Assembly (NCBI GenBank): GCA_034440575.1
Contig: JAOTOL010001309.1
Span: forward strand, 339,501 to 403,500
Direction: 5' to 3'
Origin: Imbricaverruca yamaguchii
Lineage: Eukaryota; Arthropoda; Thecostraca; Neoverrucidae
DNA length: 64,000 bases
The notes under the pieces were generated by a model, which made no database searches, was not told where the DNA came from, and saw nothing but the letters and a program-made list of their open reading frames with translations. How positions within the stretch are numbered: position 1 is the first letter of the stretch; each line of letters begins with the position of its first letter. The position numbers and the translations under genes were made by a program. Shown piece after piece: positions 39,201 to 51,200 of the stretch.

Positions 39201-42200
39201 CAGGATACCATCCTACCTGGGTATCTCTGTGCTTGGTGTACGTCATCCAGCAGCACGGCTCGACCTGGTTCGAATCCAGGCCCCAGAACTCGAGCTCATC
39301 TTCAAACAGTGGACCGCACACATTTGTCGGGTAGTGCAGCTTTCCTGTCCTGTAGGAAGTGCAACACCGGTCACACGACGCATCCTCGGAAAGTATGGGC
39401 GCTAGTATTTCGGACCAATTGTCGAGTAGCGGAATAACTCCTGGAATGCACACTCACATGCGCGCGCACGCACACACACGCACACGTACATACACACACA
39501 CACGCACATACGCACATACGCACATACGCACACAGGCTCACAGGCTCACGCACACCAGCGTTTAATTAGCCGACCCTAACTAACCCCATTGTAAGTGAGA
39601 CAATAACGCAATCACCGAGGGCTACAATTACGCATACAAGGATAATGCATGCGAAATTATATTGACTGTAATGTGCGCTCAGATTGCATTATTCATCGTC
39701 ACTAGGTGGACAAGTACCATTCACTCCAGCCAGGTCGGTGGCACAAGCTGCTGGTGCCAACAGCGTGCTGATCAGTCTGTATGGTATGCTGATCAATCTG
39801 TGTAGCATGCTGATCAATTTGTGCATTAAGCTGGTCAGTCTGTGTGGCATGCTGGTCAGTTTGTGCATTATGCTGGTCAGTCGGTGTTGCATGCTGGTCA
39901 GTCTGATGCATTATGCTGGTCAGCCTGTGTTGTATGCTGGTCAGTCTGTGTTGTATTTTTGTCAGTCTGATTCATTGTGCTGCTCAGTCTGTATAGCTTG
40001 TTGGTAAGTCTGTATAGTAATAGTATGCTGATCAGTCTGTGCAGTATGCTGGTCAGTCTGTGTGTCAGTCGCCGATGGCCCGTGCAACACGAAGCTGTGT
40101 CAACAGGTCGCGCGCCGTTTCTGCTTCCGGCGGAGTACAGGAGCTATGTCATGCGTCATTCCGGTCACCTGCGCGGGTGCATCCGGTGTTGCAGTAAATG
40201 GTGATGAATGGCATTTCATTCACTTGAAGTTTATACACGGTAGTCCGATCTTGGGAAAACAATGCATTTTTAAACCCACTCCATTAAACCTGTGCATCCA
40301 ACCTAATCTACCTAAACACGGAGCCGTAATCAAGGCGGGGCTGTATTTTATCCCGTTGTTTTGACAGTGCTGCGAATAATTGCGTGGTCCGAAGCGACAG
40401 CGAGTCACTCCACCACACACAACGGCCGTGCCATCAACGGCGGTGGCGACGTCCAGAGGCGAGGGCGCAGGCTCGTGTGTCGGGAAGCCAGTGGCACGAG
40501 CTAGTGGCACGAGCAGTCAGACGGTGTGTGGTGGGCTGCTCGGGGGGCAGTGGCACGAGCAGTCAGACGGTGTGTGGTGGGCTGCTCGGGGGGCAGTGGC
40601 ACGAGCAGTCAGACGGTGTGTGGTGGGCTGCTCGGGGGGCAGTGGCACGAGCAGTCAGACGGTGTGTGGTGGGCTGCTCGGGGGGCAGTGGCACGAGCAG
40701 TCAGATGGCATGTGGTAGGTTGCCTAGAGCCGTGACCGTTCCGCCCGGCCGAGATGTTAAGCTGATTCAGCTTAAGGTCGTCTGCACGGTTCGTTCAAGG
40801 AGCAATGTTTACAAGACGAGACACAGATCATTCGTAAGCTGAGCATGGGCGCAACACGAATATGTGCATGTTATCAAAACTATGTCCACCTTTCTAATAA
40901 ACATTTGTCTGATGTTACACGTGTGTAATTGAGCGGTTCGGATGACTTAGCAGTGGTTACCATCAATTCTTCAAATCCCAGACAATATGGGCGCTGCATG
41001 ACCTCTGCAGTCGATGCGCCCCTAAACCCCAATAACTAACTAACCAAATCCCAGACAATCGTATGCAGCAGGTAGAGCAGAGTTTTGGACCTAACACAGT
41101 GGACGAAGTGATACCTAGAGCAATGCTGCTCCGCACGGCGTCGTCTAAGAATATTTGACTACGGAGCCGCTACTATTGACAAAACAAGTTGTGCCAGATC
41201 GTAGCCAGTCGAGCTTCCCTATAGAAATGCTTAAGCGACCTGACTGGGAAGGGGGCTGACGGTATGTGTGTGGGGGGAGAGGGACTCGACTGCAGTTAGC
41301 ATGCTAAAGGCTGCCTACATTGGCATGAAGTCTTGTCCCTGTCCCTTCACGCGAATGAAATCACTCGTAGTGGCATTCCTGCTGATGTTTCACAGACCGA
41401 GACCGAGGCTACGGAGATGCTTGATTAAGCATCTGATGATCTCATGTGTGATGGGACTCGAGCAGTTTACATTACGTTGGTAGAGTCGTACAGGAGGGTC
41501 CTCAGCCAGTCCGTGCTTTCGGGAGCGCGGCAACGTATATCATTCGAGCTTATTTTAGCCATACTGTGTGTTAGCTTACCATTTCCCGGGTAGCCACATA
41601 AAATACCCGACAGCGAGTGTGAACTGATCTTTCGAGCTGTACAAGCGTGCGACCACAGACGAGCGACCACGGCCGAGCGACCACGGCCGAGCGACCACGG
41701 TCGAGCGACCAAAGCCGAGCGACCACGGCCGAGCGACCAAGGCCGAGCGACCAAGGCCGAGCGACCACAGCCGAGCGACCACGGCCGAGCGACCACGGCC
41801 GAGCGACCACGGCCGAGCGACCACAGCCGAGCGACCAAGGCCGAGCGACCACAGCCTGGCAACCACAGCCGGATGACCACATACAATACCTGACGAGTGT
41901 ACACCCACCGTTCCTGTTGCGGGAGGGTGCAAGCACAGCTGGTGACAGGCGCCAACGATGCAAGGGTAGAAACGTTCTAGGTGGTCTGTCAGTGCACAAC
42001 TTCCGGCATCGCGCCACTGGCCAGATATTTTATGATGACCACGGGAAATGGCTAGATAGTGGACTAGATGCCAGCAGACTGGAAATTAGCGCATTCGAGC
42101 GCTCCCTAGTGGGCTCATACATCTTGAGCTTCGTCCTAGGAGACGAACACATCTAACACAAATGAAGTATTTAGATTATATCACAGCCAGATATTTGACC

Positions 42201-45200
42201 AAACGTCCGCTGGGCAAGAACGTGCCCAGCACGAAGTACAACGAAATTTCAGCACAGCGAATACCGTCGTGTTATGGGTTGTCGCATCCACCGTGCGAAA
42301 TCAAAAGCGGTGTTACAAACTGGATATTTCTTATCAGGATTTGAGTTCTCAGTGCCAAATAGGTCAGCCACACAACGATACCTTAAGCAGCTGACCTAGT
42401 CGATTGAATCAGATTCAAAGTCGATAAATGTGTTTTCAAAAAGATGAGTGATTGGTATATTTTGATAATAATCATGTAACCACGATCAGCTAAAGATTTA
42501 AATAACATTCATATAACATATCTCACCTTCGAAACCTTCGATGCCCTTCCATCGAACAGTGGTAACTAAGTAAACCACATCAGGACATCTCGCGAGCATA
42601 CGCCGAAACTGACATTCAAGATCATCCAAATCCGATGCGATCCATTTCGCCGTATCGTACGGATAATGGCGAGAGAGCCCAGAATTACGCAGCGACTGAT
42701 GTCACTGCACATGTTCACCCCAGTTATCTCAAACTGTGAGGACTCCCACCGGCCGTGCTGATGGCTGCCATGACCAGGGCGTTGTGTACAGCACAGCCAC
42801 GCCACCACACCCACACGGCAGCAAACTGAAACCGAGTTTGTCGTGCAGTTTTAATAACGAAATAGGTTTTACTGTCGACGATGCTAAAATAAGTAAAATT
42901 AAACTTACGAACATCAGTAAATTGCAATACGCTTTCTGATTTACGTGGAGACTACACACAGCTCTACTATGTATGGCAGCCGACGAATGAATGCCAGAGA
43001 GCAAATTGGCACCATGGTTAAATTAGGGAAGGATGTGGTTGTAAGCCAACTTCCTGAGCAACGGCAGACAAAATAACAACAAAATATACTTAATCGATGT
43101 CAACGAAGTTTATCAATCCGTGCCTGATACTCCTGACATCCTCACACCGCACGACTAGTAAATATTCACAACACACCCCATGAGTAGAACGCACGCGCAC
43201 CGACTCACTTGTTACTTGCCATCTATTGGGATATAGGTTTCGGAATATAAAATGGTTCATGGGGAATTATACTAAAGAAATCCGTCTAAAATCGTTTCAT
43301 TCTCACCATCAAGAACAGTGTTTTCAAGTGAAAAGCTGAGAAAATTGATTGAAACCAATTCTTATGAATATTATATATAAAAAATTTCAATGCAATTTTT
43401 TAGTTCATGTCTGGAATATTTAGCTGAAGGAAGGAATAACCTGGAAGGCTCAAAGGGTAGTAGATATGGGAGCAAATTGCCGCTGTAAAACCGACTAATG
43501 ACGACCTGTCGCTTGATCGGCACAGCAACATAAGCATAGGCATAAGGCCAGCGCAACAACACTGCTGACGGCACCAACAAGGCATGGAAACAGCATGCAC
43601 CTTTGACTAAGTCCATTGAGATACAAAATATATGCGATGACGACTTACGACGATGATAAACGATCAGGGTGGGGGTTACCTTAGTTGGTTTTACAGCGAC
43701 AATTTGCTCTCCCGTCTAGCCACTCTTGATCCTCCCAAGTCGATCTTCAACTGAACATTCCAGACATGAACTAAACAAGTACACCAAAGAACTTTTATTA
43801 TTAAAAAAATTAGTTTCAATCAATTTCTCTCAGCTTTTTAATGAAAAAAAACTGCTTCTTGGTGGGGAGAATTAAACGATTTTGCACGGGTCGCTTTAGT
43901 ATAATTTTCCTTAAACTATTTTATATTCCGAAACCTATATCCCAATAGATGACATGTAACAAATCAGTCGGTGCGCGTGCGTCATACTCATGGCGTGTGT
44001 TGTTAATATTTACTAGTAGTGCGGTGCGGGCATGTCGGGAGTATCAGGTATGGATTTATCAACGTGGTTAACAGCGATTAAATATACTTGTTTTGTTATT
44101 TTGTCTGCCGTTGCTTAGGAAGTTGGCTTACAACCGCATCCTTCGCTAATTTAACCATAGCGCCAATTTGCTCTCCGGCATTCATTCGTCGGCTGCCATA
44201 TACAGTAGAGCTGAGTGTAGTCTCCACGTAAATCAGAAACCGTATTGTAATTTACTGATGTTCTTAAGTTTAATTCTACTTATTTCAGCATCGTTGACAG
44301 TAAAACCTATTTCGTTATTAAAACTGATGTGATAATTATATTTGGTGGTCGCTTGTAGTGTATGTGGATCATTATGCCAGGTATTATCCCTCTATCTCGT
44401 CCCAGGTCTCTTTCCTGAGACCTGGGACCTGCGAGCAAATTTACGCTGTAAAACCGACTCTTGTTATAATAGTACGTAATGCCATGCTGCCGACCAAAAC
44501 ACGACTTGCCAATACGGTCGAAGCGTCGTAAAGCCCAAATAACTTACCAATTAACTTGCCGGTACACAATGGGTGCTCCTACTTATCAGTGGCTTGTGGG
44601 CGTCGACTGAATCTGCAGATGATGAGATTACTGAACTACCGTGATGCTAGATACCAATCAGCACCACCCACACTCTCCTCCAATCAGTCACCACTCTTAC
44701 CAGAAGTAAACCGTGCAGGAGATGTCCGAAACGCGCCGGGCCGCCGCCACCGCCGCGCCCGCCGAACTGACTCGAGCTGTACCCATGCCAGTCGGTCCTA
44801 CCTTAGTCCGACCGGGGACGCCACTGGATGACCTTCACCCAGGCGCGCACCCAGGATCTTTCATGGGGGAGGGAGGCCCGGACCGAAAAGGGCACTTGGC
44901 CGGCTCCAAAAGGGCACCTGACCGACTCCAAAAGGGCACTCTGCGGTCCGGGGCACACTGGAAGGTTTGTTGACGGGGGGGGGGGGGGGGGCGTGAAAAA
45001 ATTGGCCAAAATGGCAGTTTTGGCACATAAGGCAAGTCATTTTTGGGCTAAATTTTGGACATTCCGGCCAAGAGGGCACTTTGTTGACCGGGGGAGGGGG
45101 TGGGCGTGAAAAAAAAATCGCCAAAAGGGCAGTTTTGGGCCCAAAGGGCACCTTTGGCACAGGCGGGACACATCAGGCAGGTGATTTTTAGGCTGAATTT

Positions 45201-48200
45201 GGGGCATTCCGTGCAAGAGGGCACTTTTCGGTCAAAAGGACACTTTTGTCTCATGGGGGGGGGGGGACTCCTCCCCCCTCCGGTGCGCCTATGCCTTCAC
45301 CCAGTCTCACAGGATACAATGCAGACTGATTTCGTCGTAATCGTCCTCGTTGAAAAGCGATGACCTTTTCACATCGTGAGTTTAATCCTCGCTATCTATG
45401 GGGGGAGGGGGTCCCACCCGCAAGTCGTTTTCTGTAGCCACCACGGCCTATGGCAGCCACCACCACAATTCGGCATGAAAGATTGCAAATCAGTTGCAAA
45501 TATATTCGTGATAATTTTCAGCCAAGTCCCACACGTTCACCGAAGAGCATACTTATTGAAGTCTGCTGAAAGTGAAAGTGTTATTCCCTTTGCCACAGAT
45601 GATGCTTCCGGTGACTGATATTTCACCTTTTTAATACTTTCAGGTCCCTCAGATTCAGACGTGTCACTGGTGGCCTTTCCTACATCAAAATTAATTAATG
45701 CTTTGCATAGCACTTATGCATATTAGGCTTCGTGTGAGCTTTCTGGAGTTCGCTAAAATGGCATATTAACTGGTCCGATGAGATGTAAATACATCTGATT
45801 GAATACACGAATAGACCACACTTTGAGCCTCAGTTCACAGCTCTCCCACACAGATTCGATGAACGGGTGGGGGGGGGGTGAAATTGACGACACCCGGCCG
45901 TTGGAAAATACGCTTTATTCTGCCTACCCTGAGGTATCACTGGCCAATAGGAGCTATAAACCGTGTGCCATTGGATAAGCCTGATAATAAGCAACACGCT
46001 GGGCTTTCTCTGCCCCATAACTCTACCTCAGCTAGGAAGAAAATGCCGGGAAAGTGTCAATGCCTCCTCCTCCATCGATTGGAAAGGTCGGCAAAATTAT
46101 CTTGGGCGGTGGTTAGCCTCAGTATCTTAGTAGCATTTGTCAAGAGCAAAGCTAAACGTGCATACCTGCGTCGCTGTTCAATTGTGTCATGCTTCGAAGT
46201 ATGACAGACAAGTCTAACCGTGTACTGTCGAATACCTTGTAATGCTGAAGACTGCTGGAATTGCTGGTAAGTAGGTTAGTAATACATGGATGATGTAGTA
46301 ATACTTGCATACGAATAGACCGAATCAGCCGGCGCCCTGACAGCAGCATCGTGGCGGAAATAATTCAGTTGAGTGCGGCTGTGGTATTTATCTCAAACTT
46401 CATTTGTGTGAAAGGCCACTTCACAAGGAAATATATGAGGAAAGCATGGTATCACAGTGATGCGCTTTGCATTCAGCAACTAATGAGGACCAAATAACGC
46501 ATATCTGGCACAATATCTTACAGAATTCACACGATTGCCTTTTTTAGCATCCAATAGTTAATTTTAAGACCAAGAATTCCTTCAGCTTGGAAGCCCACGA
46601 CTAGCAGACCACATTGTGAAAACTATTATTGCAGTCAACATCCCAGCCGAATGTTCTCATCGGTAATAACGCTGCCGCCACGTGCTGTCCATCCAATATC
46701 GCGATATATGTGCAGCATGTCGACGTGTGCAATATGTTATTTGTGGTCTATTGCCGAGCGTCAGCTGTTGTGGGTCGCTGATCCGTGTCCGGGCACTTAC
46801 TGGCCAGACGAATGGCATGCACGGGTTTTGGACAGCCAACCACCCCGGGATATGAGTGAGTGTGTCAGTGCGTGTGGTGCCCGCAGCGTGGTCTGGGAGG
46901 CTCGCCGCGATTGCATGCCGAGGATACGGGATATGCATGCAGAGGAGGAGTGGTAACCATAAATGCCAGACAACACACAAAACTATTGCAAACAAGCGAG
47001 GAAAACAAAGTAGTCAAAACCAAAAGTTTGAAGTCTGGAGACTGTTGTGCATGGGAAAACAGGCAATACAGCGAGGAACTCAAAAGTAGCTTGTGCGTAC
47101 TTCAACTCGAACCGGAATTCGGAGCATTGCGAGGGAGGTGTCAGTTGGACTTGGGCATCTTTAAGGAGCAATTGTCCCCAACGCCGGTTTTGCTCTGCAA
47201 TGCTTTACAGGTTTAGACTATATAAAGCATGCAGATATGCTCGCAGGGCTCCAAAGTTTATGCGCGCTTTACCGTTCCCCAATAGATTTATTCAAATTGT
47301 GTCAGTGTCCCTGATCCAGTTAGCTGCAGCTGTAGCAGACAGCAGATTGCCAGTTCATCAGTGTCACTGATGAATTGGCATGACATCGGCCAGTGTCACT
47401 GATGAATTGGCATGACATCGGCCAGTGTCACGGATGAACTGTCGTGGCATTGGTTCAGAGCAATGTCGAGGTCATGAGTTCTCCAACTCTCATTTCCCTC
47501 AATCAGTGTTTTTGTGGTTAACGCCTAGTTATTGAGTTCTGGTCATGTAATATGGATAGCAGAATAGCTAATGTGATGCTTGAAGGATGAAGAATATTGA
47601 GTTTATACTTGTGAACATAATAGGGGAGACCGGTGTAAAAGGCCAAGGGTAGGTAAAACGCCCATGACATCTAAAAAAGAAATCCTTCATCCGACGCTTT
47701 GGTAGCAGTAATTTGGTAGCAGTACATCCTTTCTTCTGCTGCCGACTAAAGTTTCGCGAGCCAGGAACGGTTGCTCTGCGTTTTAGGTGAGTTTTCATAT
47801 ATTTGCCGGTTTTCTTAGGTGATGGCGGGCTATTTACGGCAATGTACATGCTTAACTAAATATGTGGGAGTACTTTTGTAAGTATTTTTAGTTAAACTTG
47901 TCTGTTTTCTGCGATAAAACATCATGATGCAATGCGCCACAACTGTCAAACTTCAGAAATCCGCGCGCAAAAATTATCTTGCCATTCTGCAGGAAGCCCC
48001 GTCCCCATGTCGTGTAAGACGCCCCGCTAGGCGTGTTATACGCAACCAGGGGCGTCTTACCTGAATTATGGTCACCTGATCCCAGAATATGTATAGGGGC
48101 AAATATGTATCTGCCTCCCTAAATATTTAACAGCGAAACAAGACTTTTAAAATCTCAACAAAAAGTATTTTCAAATTAAATGCAGACCTTGATAACTGAC

Positions 48201-51200
48201 TTCCTAAATCCTTGATTCCCGCTTTCCTAATCCTGGCATGCCTATTTCAGAATATGCCGAGAAAAAGAACAAGCAAGAGGGGTCAATATGGGCAAGAAAA
48301 TTTCAGGAAGACACTCGAGAACATCCGCAGTGGACGATCGGTTCGAAGTACGGCAAACCGCTGGGGCGTGCCGCCGAAAACGCTGAGGAATCACCGAGAC
48401 GGGAAAATACGAATGCCTGGAAAAGTTCAACTGGGAAGATTTCACTGCTAATTCAGTGCAGAACAAGAAGATATTCTCCTTGAAAAGATTCGGGACATGG
48501 AAAAGTGCCTGTTTGGCCTAACAACGATCGACATTCGCAGAATTGCTTTTGGACTCGCGGAGAAACTTGGCATCCCTCACCGCTTCTCCAAGTACACACA
48601 GATGGCAGGGAAGGAGTGGCTTCGGGGTTTCCTGCAACGCCACCCTGACTTGGGTATCAGAAAGCCGGAGCCAACGAGCCTGGCGCGCGCGATTGGGTTC
48701 AACCGCTCCAAAGTTGATCGCTTCTTCGCCCTGTACAAGGAGCTTATTGACAAGAACAATTATGGCCCTTGGCAGGTTTGGAATGGTGATGAAACAGGCA
48801 TATCAACCGTGCAGAAACCTGGAAATCGCTAATAATCGCTCCAAAGGGCAAAAAAAAAACAGGTAGGGAAGATCACGAGTGCGGAAAAGGGGAAACGGTC
48901 ACGGTCATCTGTGCCGCGAATGCGGGTGGACAGTTTGTACCGCCGGCGATGATATTTCCACGAATTCGCATGAACGAGTCACTCATGAATGGTGCGCCAC
49001 CAGGAGCGATCGGCATGTGTACAAATCGGGATGGACGGACGAAGAGTGTTTTATCAAGCCGCTTCACCTTTTCATTTCGACCGTGCGGCCATCAAAACAG
49101 CACAGGCATCTGCTCATCTTGGATGGGCATTTCAGCCACAAGACCATTGCCGCAGTGGACCTGGCACGAGACCACGGAGTTGACCTTATCACACTCCCTC
49201 CTCACTCGACCCACAAGCTCCAACCTCTCGACGTATCGTGGTTCAAGCCCCTCAAAGCAGCATTCGGCGTGGCAGCGGACAACTGGATAAGGGCACACCC
49301 AGGCAGAAGGATATCCGAGTACGAACTGAGTCAAATCTTCTCAACCGCGTACCTAAAGTGTGCCACGGCAGAGAAGGTCGTTGGGGGTTTTCACGTAAGT
49401 GGAATCTGGCCATTTGACGACAAGAAGTTCACCGATGAGGACTATGCCACAGCCTTTTTGACTGATGAACCGGAACTTGAACATAGCATGGTGGACCACG
49501 CGGAGCCAGACCTCGTGGAAGGTGGACCTGAGACACAGGGTCCTATGATCCAGTGTGATCCAATAGAAGATGCCAGGGCACCTTCAACCAGTCTCACGGA
49601 TGAGACTTTGTCCGACCTATCTCCTGCTGAGCCCAGACTTGACCCGTCTTCTGCTGAGTCCAAACCAGGCCATTCTCGTGTTTACGCTCGGCCTGACCCA
49701 TCTTCTGCTGAGACAGGACCTGGCCCATCTAGTGTCGAGGCTGCACCCGGTCCATCTTCTGAATCTCGACCCGGATCATCTCATGTGAGTCAGATATTAG
49801 ATGATCTGTGTGCATCGCCTAAAGCCGAAACCAGAAGGCGCAGTCGACGTGCACAGAAGTCGGAGGTTCTGACGTCATCTCCGATGAAGCAGCATCTGAC
49901 AGAAATGAATCTGGCCAAACAAGCTCGCCTCTCCAAGGGCAAGAAAGCCCCTCCGAAAAAGAGTGAGAAAGCTCCGAAAAACACCCGGAGGAAACAAGCG
50001 TCAGATGACGAACCTTCGTGTTTTGTGTGCGGTATGCAATATAAACTGTCTTGTGAGGAATGGGTACAGTGTGGCGATTGTGCGAAGTGGGCCTGTGTGC
50101 CGTGCACAGACCTGAATGATGGTCAACGGCATTACACATGTGATTTCTGCCAGCCCAACTAAGTTCGGCTTCTCACATTGCACAATGCTCATTGAAAGAA
50201 CACTGGATCACTGCAACTTGTCACACGTGATTTGTGCCACATTGCCTGGGTTACAGCATCACACATTTCGAAATTATCGCTGGTCATAGAAAGGTATATT
50301 TTTTTAGGAGCAACTGGTCTGCCATGCTTGTGGTTTTTGTCATCCCAGATATGTTAAACGTTTGCTCTTTTAACTTTTGTTTCCAGTTCATTTGAATGTT
50401 CATTGAATGATTGAAATATTCATTGGATGATTTGTTTGATCATAGGTATTGTTTGCGGATTGTTTCACAGATTCAACCCTCCTTTGCTTCATCGTGCTTT
50501 TAAGTTTTAAGTGCTGAAGGGAAACTGAAATAAATACTGCATTATATACCATGGTGTGTACCTCTAGTTGGTGTCTGCCTCATTCAGGGGCAGATTGAGC
50601 CGGACCGTTTGGGTGTTTAAAAACGTTCGTCACGCAAGGGCGAAAATTTTGCGATTTTGTACAATTTCTATATGGAATTTTAATATTTCGCTGATAAAAA
50701 AATGAGGAACCACATGCTTCTGCCCCGCATCGCCAAATTTTTTTCTTCATTTTTTGGCATATGAAAAGCAATTTTCGACATTTGGCCGGCGTTTAGGACC
50801 GGTAAAGCATAGTTTAACACCCCCAGATTTGGCTTTGGAAGTGCCCATTCAGCCCCTTGGATCCGTTCTAGCCTTATTGAAGCAAACATGTGGTTGTCAA
50901 ACTATATCAGATTTATCCACGCTTTGCCTGCAGCTTGAGTAATGAACTGGATTCCAAATATAAAAGAGCGATATCTAAGACGCCCAGGTGGGAGGAAACT
51001 TACCCATCCCCATTTGTAAGACGCCCCTTTGCAATACCCCAGCAAAGTCGCTCTCACGTCAAGGAATGGGTGGGGAATCCATTTCAGTGGCTATATTTAC
51101 AATGAAAAGCGATGCGTAGTTCATTTTATAAAGAAAAAATAGTTATAAATTAAATGCCCGAGGCACACTGATAAATTATCCTTACAAGGGGCGTGTTACA

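Noticed and set aside
39255..39290. A tRNA-like B box (GGTTCGAATCC) on the plus strand, first taken as a SINE or tRNA piece
   Set aside because: On the minus strand the same bases encode [11 protein letters not shown] of Shaw exon 2, with matching splice sites and phase.
39377..39440. Another copy of the mini-retroposon (TGGGCGCTA...ACCAAT...GTCGAGTAGCGGAATAACTCC)
   Set aside because: Only loose similarity and no flanking duplication found, so it is not counted in the family.
40384..40842. Open frame of 152 codons
   Set aside because: Mostly the 46-bp minisatellite read in shifting frames.
41467..42156. Open frames of up to 169 codons on both strands
   Set aside because: They are produced by the 14-bp array at 41647-41868.
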